Below are positions 9,315 through 16,906 of a stretch of 47,396 nucleotides of DNA, in pieces. Under the pieces are notes generated by a model. That model searched no databases. It was not told where the DNA came from and worked only from the letters and a program-made list of their open reading frames with translations. The first letter of the stretch is position 1; each line of letters opens with the position of its first letter. The DNA is from a virus: positions 1 through 47,396 of the IMG/VR virus record IMGVR_UViG_3300029893_000507. One strand, 5' to 3'. The translations under genes were made by a program, and so were the position numbers.

Positions 9315-9605
9315 TCAGTCGTTCCCTGGGTGCAGTTCCGAATGAGCCGTCGAAAGGACGGCGAAGGCATCGAGCATCGTCGCCGCCTGGTCGCCGGCGC
9401 CGCCGGCTTCCGGGAGATGGCCGACGCTCATGCCGCCCGCGTACATCCGCCACAGCCTGACCGTCTCGTGATCGCCGTCGGTCAGGCTGTTGGCGGGGTT
9501 TTCGGTGTAGGTCTCGCCGTAGAGAGACCAGCCGGCGCCACCGTCTAGCGGTTGGTCGCCTTGGAACGCCCCCGGCTGCTCCGCGACAGCGAGGGCGATT
9601 CGGAG
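9315..9605 (-). CDS. Tail assembly chaperone extension (GT product, -1 frame)
   Basis: This reading frame has no start of its own but follows on from the chaperone gene by a -1 ribosomal frameshift at the A-AAA-AAC heptamer (bases 9611-9605, read leftward). From 9605 it encodes 96 residues with no stop until TGA at 9317-9315, four bases before the tape measure ATG. The sequence is protein-like: it has a W-S-L-Y-G-E-T-Y segment, LWRMYAGG and a G-D-Q-A-A-T-M-L-D-A-F motif resembling C-terminal parts of GT-type chaperones. The fused product would be about 283 aa. In lambda, gpGT bridges the tape measure and the tail tube subunit during assembly. Confidence 0.85.
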   Translation of the reverse strand, partial: LRIALAVAEQPGAFQGDQPLDGGAGWSLYGETYTENPANSLTDGDHETVRLWRMYAGGMSVGHLPEAGGAGDQAATMLDAFAVLSTAHSELHPGND

Positions 9606-10165
9606 TTTTTTTCCTGAGCCTTGCTGACATGCATCAGCCCGATGGCGTGCCAGCCGATGGTGCGCAGATCATCGTCCTCGAGCTGCGCCAGCGTCTCGTC
9701 GGTGGTGACGCCGTTCTTGCGCACGAACTCGCCGTCGACGTTCTCCCAGCCCAGCAGGAACAGGCGGGCCGCGATCAGCGGCGCCACCTCCATCCAATAC
9801 TGGTGGTCGCCTTCCAGCGCCGCGAACGGGCCATGGAAGGTGCGGACGTGGCGAGAGACCTCGGCGATGCGCGCCGCCAGTTCGCGATCCTCGCTGCGCT
9901 GCTCGCGCGGCATCGCCTCGAACGCGTCGATATCCTCGATCAGCGCATCCTTGTTGGCCGGATCGAGCAGCCGCACGCCTTCGCGCAGGGCCTCAAAAAA
10001 AGCGGACTCGCCGGGGAAAGTCGCGCCGGCGGCGGTGACCTGGCGTCGCCAGTTGGCGCGCTCCAGGTAGGAGGCGGTGCGAATCAGGAAGACCGGCGCG
10101 GGGTCGCGCTCGGCCAGGTGCGGCGGCGTGTAGCGCTCCACCGTCTTGGTCGAAGTCGGAAGCAT
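9545..10165 (-). CDS. Tail assembly chaperone (gpG-like)
   Basis: 206-aa protein made by normal (zero-frame) translation. It lies between the tail tube gene and the tape measure gene, the position of gpG/gpGT in lambda-like phages. The sequence is acidic and helical, with no enzymatic motif. Near the end it reads through codons GAA-AAA-AAC, the zero-frame phase of a perfect slippery heptamer, after which the zero-frame tail (about 20 Ser/Arg-rich residues) looks unselected while the -1 frame looks protein-like. The product probably binds the tape measure before tail tube polymerisation. Confidence 0.85.
   Translation of the reverse strand: MLPTSTKTVERYTPPHLAERDPAPVFLIRTASYLERANWRRQVTAAGATFPGESAFFEALREGVRLLDPANKDALIEDIDAFEAMPREQRSEDRELAARIAEVSRHVRTFHGPFAALEGDHQYWMEVAPLIAARLFLLGWENVDGEFVRKNGVTTDETLAQLEDDDLRTIGWHAIGLMHVSKAQEKNSESPSLSRSSRGRSKATNR
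9605..9611 (-). promoter_or_regulatory. Programmed -1 frameshift site A-AAA-AAC
   Basis: On the minus strand the bases 9613-9605 read GAA AAA AAC in the frame of the chaperone gene, so the heptamer A-AAA-AAC is in exact X-XXY-YYZ phase. This is one of the most efficient -1 slippery sequences in bacteria. The shift gives a 96-residue extension that exactly fills the space up to the tape measure gene. Confidence 0.88.
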
Positions 10166-10186
10166 GGTTCACCTGTCGAGGAAGGG

Positions 10187-10222
10187 TGCGGCGGCCGGGC
10201 CTCGACTCCCAGCCGCCGCCAT
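10187..10222 (-). other. Hairpin behind tail tube gene
   Basis: In the 91-base gap between the tail tube stop and the chaperone start there is a GC-rich inverted repeat (GGCGGC near 10190 with GCCGCC near 10213). It has no T run. It may act as a partial terminator or an RNA end that lowers expression of the chaperone relative to the tube protein. This is inferred from position. Confidence 0.35.
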
Positions 10223-10256
10223 CCGCGCGGATATGCCGTCGAGGAAGCGTTCTGCC

Positions 10257-11408
10257 TCAGTAGAAGCAGAGGTAGGCGCCGCCATCCTGGCCAACGCAGT
10301 CGAACGGCACCGTCACGGCCGACAGACCGTTACGGTCGGCCGGCGTCTGGTTCGTGAACAGGCCGGCCGGGACCGTCAGGCCGACGCGGTTGCCGGCCGT
10401 CGAGCCGTAGCGGGCGTGGATGATCCGCTGCGCGCCGGCCCGGAAATCGGCCATCACGTCGCGCGTGGCGATCAGCGTCTCGAGCGGGTCCATCTGGCCC
10501 TGCATGTTGCGGCTGACGATCTCGGCCGGGTCATAGCCTTCGGTGGCGTTCGGATTGTCGGGGTTTATCACCTGGGCGTTGGCATCGACGGACAGCGCCG
10601 CCATCGCCGAAGCGACGCGGTTGACCAGCGCCTTGCCGCCCTTCCAGATCGGCGGCCGTGTGGTGTCGTACGTCGCCGTCGGCACCGCGGCGTCGGTCTT
10701 GGCCTCGAAGATGCCGTTGAACTGGAATCGGATGCGCCCGGGGCCGCCCGACTGCAGCGCGAACCCGGTGGTGCCGCGGCAGCCGACGAACTCGTAGAGA
10801 ACGCCGTCCATGTAGACGTACATCGTGCCGGCCGAGATCGAGCTCGACGCCGGCGCGTACAGGACGTTCGCGGGGATCTGATAGCTCGTCGAAGCGTCAA
10901 TCGCGCCCGACATGGTATCCGTCAGGGTCGCCAGCTTGGCCGCGGTGTAGTCGGCGATGAAGGACGAGCCCTCGACGTTGCCGGTGAAGTCGATCGGCAT
11001 GCCGTTGTAGGCGTCGGCCGTCGACGAGGCCGAAGTGCCGAGGGTGGCCGTGGTGGTCGAGCCGGTGGCGCCGCAGGCCTCGGCCGAGGCCGGGACGGCG
11101 GTTCCGGTCAGCGTCTCGGCCCAGCCGCAGGCCTTGAGCAGCGGCCCGAACTCCGGCGCCGTGCCGGCGGTGCCGGAGCCCTTCAGGTAGACGTCGCAGC
11201 TGATCTGCGCGGTCATGCCGCCGACGATCGCGCCGCGGCTGTCCAGCGAGCCCGTCACCTCGTTGGTGCGGACGATGTTGGGGTTGAACTGGATCTGCGG
11301 GTTTTCGACGAGCACCGCGTCGTCGGCGGCGACGGGCGAGGCATCGGTGCCAGCCGTGGTCTCCGTCTTGAACAGCACGACGGCATTGCGGGAGCGAAGC
11401 GCGGCCAT
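10257..11408 (-). CDS. Major tail tube protein
   Basis: 383-aa protein upstream of the tail chaperone. The N-terminus (MAALRSRNAVVLFKTET, then ENPQIQFNP and a T-G-S-L-D-S-R-G motif at about residues 35-60) matches the pattern of phage tail tube proteins of this family. The body is beta-rich with Ser/Thr/Gly repeats in the middle (about 100-200), compatible with an inserted Ig-like domain. It forms the hollow tube through which DNA passes. A small 42-aa gene precedes it by three bases. Confidence 0.85.
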   Translation of the reverse strand: MAALRSRNAVVLFKTETTAGTDASPVAADDAVLVENPQIQFNPNIVRTNEVTGSLDSRGAIVGGMTAQISCDVYLKGSGTAGTAPEFGPLLKACGWAETLTGTAVPASAEACGATGSTTTATLGTSASSTADAYNGMPIDFTGNVEGSSFIADYTAAKLATLTDTMSGAIDASTSYQIPANVLYAPASSSISAGTMYVYMDGVLYEFVGCRGTTGFALQSGGPGRIRFQFNGIFEAKTDAAVPTATYDTTRPPIWKGGKALVNRVASAMAALSVDANAQVINPDNPNATEGYDPAEIVSRNMQGQMDPLETLIATRDVMADFRAGAQRIIHARYGSTAGNRVGLTVPAGLFTNQTPADRNGLSAVTVPFDCVGQDGGAYLCFY

Positions 11409-11411
11409 GGA

Positions 11412-11540
11412 TTAGCCCTCCTTCTTCGGCTGATCGGCCGGCTTCTTCGCGGGCGCCGGCGGGGTGGCGGGAATTTCGGTCTTGGTCGTGACGGCAGGCC
11501 TGGGCGCCGCCACCGGGGCACGGTGCGGTTTGTTGGTCAT
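11412..11540 (-). CDS. Small Pro/Lys-rich protein
   Basis: 42-aa basic protein (MTNKPHRAPVAAPRP start, ending in a Lys-Pro-rich tail). The ATG is preceded by GGAGAGACTG, a usable ribosome-binding site, and the stop lies three bases before the tail tube start. The open frame continues further upstream but only as a shadow of the neighbouring gene. The function is unknown. Short Pro/Lys-rich genes between tail terminator and tube genes are not a named family known to me, so it could be a spurious ORF. Confidence 0.5.
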   Translation of the reverse strand: MTNKPHRAPVAAPRPAVTTKTEIPATPPAPAKKPADQPKKEG

Positions 11541-11559
11541 CAGTCTCTCCGGGGTGGCT

Positions 11560-12006
11560 TTAAGGCGCGACCGTGTAGGGGTCGCCGGGCACCGTCCAGT
11601 AGTCGACGGTGAAGGTGCAATTGAACGCCATGGCCGGGGCCGAACCCTCCGAGCGGTCGAGGTCGGCAACCATGGGGCCTTCGCGAACGTCGATGGCGAG
11701 CCCGCCGAGGGTGCGATCCGCCAGCACAGCAGAAACCAGCTTGCCGTGATGATCGGACAGCGCCGGGCCAAGCAAGGCGTCGGTATCCGCGGTCACAAAA
11801 CCCTCGACCGAAACCTGAAGCTGGTAGGTCGTGCGGCCCGAATTGTCGTCGGAGGGCTCGTCGTGGCCGCCGTCGACCTGGACAAAAGCCGGCATCGCGG
11901 CGTGCGGGACTTCGCGGCGGCGATTGCGGTAGGTCGTGACCCCTGCAATGCCGGAAAGGACCGTATAGAAGGCAGCAAGGCATTGCTCTCGAACGGTGGT
12001 CGGCAT
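11560..12006 (-). CDS. Tail terminator / minor tail protein (gpU-like)
   Basis: 148-aa protein between the head-tail joining gene and the tail tube gene, the lambda gpU position. The sequence begins with a short helix (REQCLAAFYTVL), then beta strands with an Arg-rich P-A-F-V-Q-V-x-G-G segment, as in many tail completion proteins of the gpU/Gp17 type. Such proteins cap the tail tube and set its final length. Assignment rests on position, length and fold pattern. Confidence 0.7.
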   Translation of the reverse strand: MPTTVREQCLAAFYTVLSGIAGVTTYRNRRREVPHAAMPAFVQVDGGHDEPSDDNSGRTTYQLQVSVEGFVTADTDALLGPALSDHHGKLVSAVLADRTLGGLAIDVREGPMVADLDRSEGSAPAMAFNCTFTVDYWTVPGDPYTVAP

Positions 12007-12007
12007 T

Positions 12008-12313
12008 TCAGTGCACCTCCAGGCGCCAAGTCAGTCCGAGCGGGTCAGGCTCGCGGACGGCGGCGACAGTGTATGTCGAGCCAGCAACGGTCAGGGTGTC
12101 GCCCTCGGCCGGCGAGGCGACCTCGGACTTGCGCACCTCGGCCAGCTTCACCGGGTTGACCATCCCTGTGGCGTAGGGGTCGAAATTCGCGTCGTTCGCG
12201 CGCCAGATCACCCGGCACGACACCGCCGAACCGCCGTCCGGCGTGTAGGTCGCCGCGGCTCCGATGTTCGGATCGGCGAACAGGGTGTTGATGGCGACGG
12301 CGAAAGCAGTCAT
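12008..12313 (-). CDS. Head-tail joining protein (FII-like)
   Basis: 101-aa beta-rich protein just behind the major capsid gene and just before the tail terminator, the FII position of lambda. It starts MTAFAVAINTLFADPNIG, the usual start of this family (a short helix, then A-A-x-Y-T-P). The expected role is at the head-tail interface after DNA packaging. The stop is one base from the start of the next gene. Confidence 0.72.
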   Translation of the reverse strand: MTAFAVAINTLFADPNIGAAATYTPDGGSAVSCRVIWRANDANFDPYATGMVNPVKLAEVRKSEVASPAEGDTLTVAGSTYTVAAVREPDPLGLTWRLEVH

Positions 12314-12335
12314 CGGGAACTCCGGAGCGAGGGCG

Positions 12336-12400
12336 GAGCCGTCAGCAACGGCTCGGCGCTTGACCCGAAACGCGAACGGGCGGCACTCAGGCCGCCCGTT
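12336..12400 (-). other. Paired hairpins behind the major capsid gene
   Basis: Two hairpins lie in the 110-base gap after the capsid gene. One has a 9-bp stem (12375-12383 with 12392-12400, CCGCCCGTT type) and the other a 7-bp stem (12336-12342 with 12348-12354). Neither has a long T run on the minus strand. Structures in this place often reduce downstream transcription or protect capsid mRNA, which would fit the high need for capsid protein; this is inference. Confidence 0.5.
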
Positions 12401-12423
12401 TCGCTTAGGCTATGGCGGCTCGG

Positions 12424-13440
12424 TTACGACTTGGAACCGACCATCAGAGTCTTCGGCCGCAGGCACAGCGGCAGCGGGTTCTGCTGCGTATGCACCATGA
12501 CGTACCGATTGAGGCCGCTCGGATCGTTGACGATCTTCGCGTAGCGCGGCAGGCCCACCGTGTTGACGGTCTCGATGAAGTCGGCCGGCGCGTAGTACTC
12601 GGCATACATGCCGGGAACGCCGGTCCAAAAGAACCGCACGGCATTCGTGCCGATGGCGACGGTGGAGCCGTCATCCGAGCCGCGGTAGTTCTCGAAGAAA
12701 ATACCGCCGAACTCGAAGATGCCGTGGACATAGCTCTCACCGAGACGACGCTCCGCGGCAGCATAGCCGTCGTACACGCCCTTGACGTTGGCGTGCTCGA
12801 TCAGCGCGTCGAAGAAGTCGTCGCCGCAGAAGGCGTGGATGCGCGCCGTGCTCGGCACCGCCATCTTGGCGTTCTTTTTCATCGCGCGGACCACGCTCGC
12901 GCACTTGGAGCGAACGTCGGTGGTCGAGGTGCCGAGGGCGAAATTGACGCTCGATTCCTGCGAGACGCCGAACTCGGTGAACAGGTTGTAGATGGTCGAG
13001 CCGTCGGCGTCGGTGATCAGGCCCTTGAGCGCGCCGAGGCGCAGGTTCTCCAGGGTCAGATCATGCCGACCGACCATCTTCGCCATGCGCTGGTTGACGA
13101 CGTTCTGGACGCCCTCCAGGGCATTCTCCGAGCCGAACGCACGAACGTTCTGCACTTCGTCGGCGCGGATCGGGTTCTCGAGCGGGATGTGCGGCACCGC
13201 CAGTGTGCGCGCGGTGCGCTTGGTCGACTGTTCCTGCGCGGCCGGGGCGCCACGGGGCGCGGTCGCGATCAGCGACAGCGTCTCGGCTTTCTCCTCGACG
13301 GCGATCGAGGTGGTGTTGACGCCCTCGCCGGCGCCGACGAACGCGAGCTCGCCGGCACGGCCGGGCACGTAGTCCATCTTGTTGATCGCCGCCGTCAGGG
13401 AGACGGCGCCGAACGCATCGGTGTTGAAAATGTCGAGCAT
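12424..13440 (-). CDS. Major capsid protein E-like
   Basis: 338-aa protein, almost the size of lambda gpE (341). It begins MLDIFNTDAFGAVSLT and shows the E-family pattern: an R-x-A-x-x-L-A-V-P-H-I-P motif at about residues 75-90, E-N-x-R-L-G-A-L-K-G in the first half, C-G-D-D-F-F-D-A-L-I-E-H in the second half and a Y-Y-A-P-A-D segment near the end. AAGGAGA precedes the chosen ATG. It directly follows the decoration protein gene. It forms the icosahedral shell. Confidence 0.93.
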   Translation of the reverse strand: MLDIFNTDAFGAVSLTAAINKMDYVPGRAGELAFVGAGEGVNTTSIAVEEKAETLSLIATAPRGAPAAQEQSTKRTARTLAVPHIPLENPIRADEVQNVRAFGSENALEGVQNVVNQRMAKMVGRHDLTLENLRLGALKGLITDADGSTIYNLFTEFGVSQESSVNFALGTSTTDVRSKCASVVRAMKKNAKMAVPSTARIHAFCGDDFFDALIEHANVKGVYDGYAAAERRLGESYVHGIFEFGGIFFENYRGSDDGSTVAIGTNAVRFFWTGVPGMYAEYYAPADFIETVNTVGLPRYAKIVNDPSGLNRYVMVHTQQNPLPLCLRPKTLMVGSKS

Positions 13441-13453
13441 CGGGTAGGTCTCC

Positions 13454-14101
13454 TTAGCGGGCGATGATGCCGAGATCGGCAAGCTGGCTCTTGCCGGTCG
13501 TCTTGTTGTCGCTGGTGGCGCCAGTGAACCACGCCAGCTCGCTGGCATTGACCTCGGCGTCGCGGGCAACGATCACGCCGTCGGCATCCGCCGAGCTGGC
13601 GTCGACGGCGTCGTAGAGAACGCCGGCAGCGGTCTGCGAGCCATCGGTGCTCGCGGGGTTCCATTCCTTGTACTTGCCGGAACCGGCGGCGACGGTGATG
13701 GTGAACTTGTCGCCGACCACGAAGTCGGTGGCGCCGTCGGCCAGGGTGAAGGACAGGCCGCCGCCCTCGAACGCCACGGCCACGGTGCCGATGCCGACGA
13801 CGTCGCCGGCCGGATCCACCACCTGGAAGTCGCCGGCGTTGGTCGCCGCCTCGATGATCGAGAGCGTGTAAGCGCCAACCTGGGCATCGGCGCCCACGGT
13901 GACCGCGCCCATGGTCCCGTCGCCGGTATTGCCGGCATCGGCCGCGGACGTCGCCGCGCCGAGCGCGACCTTGCCGACGACAGCGCCGGCGTTGAGGTTC
14001 TGGCCCGACAGGACGGTGATGCTCTCGCGCGAGCGGGAGCCGCTGGCCTCGCTGACGATGAACTCGCCGGCGTGGTTGCTTTCGGTGTAGGAAGTCGCCA
14101 T
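13454..14101 (-). CDS. Head decoration protein (gpD-like)
   Basis: 215-aa protein in the gpD place between the protease-scaffold gene and the capsid gene. It is longer than lambda gpD (110 aa). The N-terminal part carries the D-family pattern (S-R-E-S-I-T-V-L-S-G-Q-N-L-x-A-G-x-V-x-G, about residues 22-45). The extra middle portion (about 65-140) is a beta-rich insertion of the kind seen in long decoration proteins. It would trim and stabilise the expanded capsid. Confidence 0.85.
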   Translation of the reverse strand: MATSYTESNHAGEFIVSEASGSRSRESITVLSGQNLNAGAVVGKVALGAATSAADAGNTGDGTMGAVTVGADAQVGAYTLSIIEAATNAGDFQVVDPAGDVVGIGTVAVAFEGGGLSFTLADGATDFVVGDKFTITVAAGSGKYKEWNPASTDGSQTAAGVLYDAVDASSADADGVIVARDAEVNASELAWFTGATSDNKTTGKSQLADLGIIAR

Positions 14102-14114
14102 TGCTCAGGTCTCC

Positions 14115-14564
14115 TCAGCGAGCGCGCTTGTTGCGGGCGGCGTAAATCTCCGCGGTGTTGATCACGGGCTTCTGGCCGCCGGGCTGGGCGACCGCATCCG
14201 GCGACAGGGCGTTGGTGATGTCGGGCGACTGCGCCGCCACCAGCTTCTCCCACAGAGCCGCCCGGGCGCCCTCGACGGTGACTTCGGACTTCAGGAACTC
14301 CGCCTCGAGCGCCTTCGCGTCGAAGCTCTTGTTCACCTGCGCCGCGGTGGCACACAGGGCCTTGATCTGTCCGGCGGCATCGATCTTGGCTTTCGCCTCC
14401 TCGATGCTGGCGCCGGTCGAGATCAGTTTGCCGGCCATCGCCGGCACGCCGGCTCCGTTGCACAGGGCGACGATGCCCTCGCACCGGGCGCGCTCGGCAT
14501 TGTCCTGGCCAGTTTCCTTGCCGGCGTCAGTCGTGCCCGCCGGCTTTTTGTCCTTGTCCGCCAT
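14115..14564 (-). CDS. Nested capsid scaffold protein (Nu3-like)
   Basis: 149-aa product read in the same frame as the protease, beginning at an internal ATG (MADKDKKPAG). AGGAGG sits five bases before the ATG, better than the ribosome-binding site of many full genes here. The product is charged, Ala-rich and helical, as scaffold proteins are. In lambda, Nu3 is made in the same way from the 3' part of gene C. The independent start is inferred from the site and the precedent. Confidence 0.75.
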   Translation of the reverse strand: MADKDKKPAGTTDAGKETGQDNAERARCEGIVALCNGAGVPAMAGKLISTGASIEEAKAKIDAAGQIKALCATAAQVNKSFDAKALEAEFLKSEVTVEGARAALWEKLVAAQSPDITNALSPDAVAQPGGQKPVINTAEIYAARNKRAR

Positions 14565-15215
14565 GGATTCCTCCTGGTTGACGGTGGATGCGGCGGGTTG
14601 CCGCGCGAACGCCGACAGCACGGCCGCCGGCGCATTGAGATTGCTCAGGGTGTCGAGATCGGCACAGGCCGCCAGCTTCACCGCCTGGGTCACTTTGTCG
14701 GCCAAGCCCTTTTCCTTGGCTTCAGCGGCGGAAAGCCACGTTTCGGCGGCCATGAGTGCCGCGATTTCCTCGTCCGCCAGGCCCGACTTATTGCGGTATG
14801 CGCTCACGAGGCCGGCCTTGATCTTGTCCAGCACGTCGGCCAGCTCGCGCATATCCTCTGCCGTGCCCCAGGCGAGCCCCGACGGGTCGTGAATCATCAT
14901 CATGGCGTTCTCGGGCATCTCGACCCGATCGCCCGCCATCGCGACAACGGACGCGATCGAGGCGGCGATGCCATCCACCTTCACCGTCACCTTCGCTGCG
15001 TGATCCTTCAGGATGTTGTGGATCGCCAGCCCGTCGAAGACGCTGCCGCCCGGGCTGTTGATGCGAACGGTGATCTGCTTGACGTCGTCGCCGGCCGCTT
15101 TCAGATCGCGGGCGAAATCGGCGGCGCGGATACCCCACAGGCCGATTTCGTCATAGATGCTCACCTCCACCGCGCCCCTATTGGCGTTGCGGATGCTGTA
15201 CCAGCTCTTGCCCAT
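14115..15215 (-). CDS. ClpP-type prohead protease fused to scaffold
   Basis: 366-aa protein. Residues 15-190 are a ClpP/SppA-type serine protease: an N-S-P-G-G oxyanion motif (53-57), the nucleophile in G-I-A-A-S (Ser86), and a M-M-I-H-D-P motif with the presumed catalytic His109. The C-terminal 150 residues are charged and helical, like a scaffold. An internal ATG at 14564 (Met218) with a perfect AGGAGG five bases upstream probably starts a separate scaffold protein, as in lambda C/Nu3. The protease cuts scaffold and portal during head maturation. It overlaps no neighbour and lies between portal and decoration genes. Confidence 0.93.
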   Translation of the reverse strand: MGKSWYSIRNANRGAVEVSIYDEIGLWGIRAADFARDLKAAGDDVKQITVRINSPGGSVFDGLAIHNILKDHAAKVTVKVDGIAASIASVVAMAGDRVEMPENAMMMIHDPSGLAWGTAEDMRELADVLDKIKAGLVSAYRNKSGLADEEIAALMAAETWLSAAEAKEKGLADKVTQAVKLAACADLDTLSNLNAPAAVLSAFARQPAASTVNQEESMADKDKKPAGTTDAGKETGQDNAERARCEGIVALCNGAGVPAMAGKLISTGASIEEAKAKIDAAGQIKALCATAAQVNKSFDAKALEAEFLKSEVTVEGARAALWEKLVAAQSPDITNALSPDAVAQPGGQKPVINTAEIYAARNKRAR

Positions 15216-15218
15216 GGC

Positions 15219-16676
15219 TCAGGCCTCGTTCGGTTCAATCGCGGATTTGGTGGGATCGCTCACTGCCCGGCGGCCGTCGCTGTCGTAGGACACGCCGAGC
15301 TCATCCGCTCGCGCATTGTCGGCCTGCTGCTCGGCGTCGATCCTCTCGGCGTCCTCGCCTCGTTCGGACACCTTGGCCGACCGGCTGGTGAGCCCGGAGC
15401 GGATCTCCTTCACGCTCGCATCAACGTCCTGCACCGGATGGATGTACGGCCACGCCTGCGGCACCCATTTCACCCGCAGAGCCTCTGCCGTCGTCATGCC
15501 GGCCGGCAGACGGATCGCGCCCGAAAGCACCGCGGCCTCCATCCACCAACGGTGCACGCGACGGCAGAGCTGGAAGGCGACGATGTGGTGTTGCCACATG
15601 GCGGCACGACGACGGAACTCGTTCACGGAGGCGCGATAGGTGCGATCGTTGATCTGCGAATAGTCCCCGGTCAGCTGCTCGTACAGGATGCCGGCCGCAG
15701 CGGCGAGACCGCGAAACTGCGAGCGGATGAACGGGTCGTAGGAGTTGCCGACGTCGGCCGGGTTGTTGAAGGTGACGTCCTCGCCAACGTCGAGGTCCTG
15801 GATGGTGCCGGCCTCCAGCGTCACGACACCGACACCGTCGGCCACCTCGGCGTCCTCGCCCCACAGTTCCTGCAGTTCATCGGCTGTCATGCCGGCCGGC
15901 AGTGGTTTGCGGCGGAAGCCCACCAGCATGGCGGCCAGCTTCTTCCGGACGAGCTCGGCGTCGTCGTACTGGTCGAGTTCGTGAAGCTTGATCAGCGCCC
16001 GGGTCAGCCACGGCTCTCCGCGGAGCTGGCCGGGTCGGCGCAGCTGCAGCAGGTGGGCGATCTCCGATGCCGGGATGCGGCGCGCTTGATTGTCGAGCAC
16101 GAACCCCGACGCGTCCGAGGGGTGAAACGGCGTCAGCCAGTAGGCAGTCTTGCCGCCGATCGGCGATATCTCAACGCCGCTCCGAATCACCGCGTTTCCA
16201 TACGCCTCCGTCTTGGTGGCGGGGCAGTGCTCGCTCTCCAGGACCTGAAGCTGAAGCGGCACCGTCAGCGCATCGGCAGCACGTCGCAGCCGGCGCCGGG
16301 TGAAGCTTTCCCCGCCCTCCACCATCGACCGCACGGCCAGCGCCTGCAGGCCGTAGAAGTCAAGCGCTTGGTCGGCGTCGGCCTCGTCGGTCCATGCCAG
16401 CCACAGCTCAGCCAGTTCCTTGTTCAGGCCGCTGTCCGGTGTCGCGAACTGCGGCTTGATACCGGTGCCGATCACGTTAGTGGTGATGACGTCGACCGCA
16501 GCATCGGCCCACGCTTGGTTGCGCACGGCATCCCGGGACCGGGCGCGCAGTGTTTCGAGGTTGCTGGCGACCGTCGAGGTTGGGCCGCCGCCGACAGCAC
16601 CCCAGGCGCCCAGGCGCCGGCCCGTACCAGCAGCATCGTAGGAGGCGCGGATAATTGTCTTGCGTCTGCGCGTCAT
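15219..16676 (-). CDS. Portal protein (lambda gpB family)
   Basis: 485-aa portal of the lambda family. Visible family features: R-A-R-S-R-D-A-x-R-N near the N-terminus (about 43-53), V-I-G-T-G-I-K-P, G-E-S-F-x-R-R-R (about 121-128), L-Q-V-L-E-S-E-H-C and A-G-I-L-Y-E-Q-L-T-G-D-Y-S, Y-R-A-S in the second half. The C-terminus (about 445-485) is acidic. Twelve copies form the DNA entry ring and bind terminase. Its start lies one base after the gpW-like gene stop. Confidence 0.94.
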   Translation of the reverse strand: MTRRRKTIIRASYDAAGTGRRLGAWGAVGGGPTSTVASNLETLRARSRDAVRNQAWADAAVDVITTNVIGTGIKPQFATPDSGLNKELAELWLAWTDEADADQALDFYGLQALAVRSMVEGGESFTRRRLRRAADALTVPLQLQVLESEHCPATKTEAYGNAVIRSGVEISPIGGKTAYWLTPFHPSDASGFVLDNQARRIPASEIAHLLQLRRPGQLRGEPWLTRALIKLHELDQYDDAELVRKKLAAMLVGFRRKPLPAGMTADELQELWGEDAEVADGVGVVTLEAGTIQDLDVGEDVTFNNPADVGNSYDPFIRSQFRGLAAAAGILYEQLTGDYSQINDRTYRASVNEFRRRAAMWQHHIVAFQLCRRVHRWWMEAAVLSGAIRLPAGMTTAEALRVKWVPQAWPYIHPVQDVDASVKEIRSGLTSRSAKVSERGEDAERIDAEQQADNARADELGVSYDSDGRRAVSDPTKSAIEPNEA

Positions 16677-16677
16677 C

Positions 16678-16902
16678 CTACAGCCCCTTGCCGGTTACGA
16701 ACCGCATGGTGCGGACGCGCGTCACGGCCGTTGATGCCTTGAGCGGATTGGCGACGCCGAGCGCAGCGGCGGTAGCCGCGATCTGCGCAGCCAGCTCCTC
16801 GCGACTGCGATACGTGACCGAGTTGTCGCCGGTCCGCACGGTCAGCACGCCGGTCGCCCAGGCTTCCATCAGGGCCTCGAGATGTGCTTGCGTCAGCGCC
16901 AT
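16678..16902 (-). CDS. Head completion protein (gpW family)
   Basis: 74-aa protein between terminase large subunit and portal, as gpW (68 aa) is in lambda. It starts with a helix carrying LEALMEAWATG, then V-x-x-G-D-x-S-V-x-Y-R-S-R-E-E-L, the typical gpW pattern of helix, beta hairpin and helix. It joins the portal after packaging so that DNA stays in the head and FII can attach. Confidence 0.88.
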   Translation of the reverse strand: MALTQAHLEALMEAWATGVLTVRTGDNSVTYRSREELAAQIAATAAALGVANPLKASTAVTRVRTMRFVTGKGL

Positions 16903-16906
16903 CGGC

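Noticed and set aside
9199-9630. An independent 143-aa minus-strand gene in the chaperone gap
   Set aside because: It is Arg-rich and unprotein-like. The protein-like frame in this gap is the one reached by the -1 shift, and it ends just before the tape measure.
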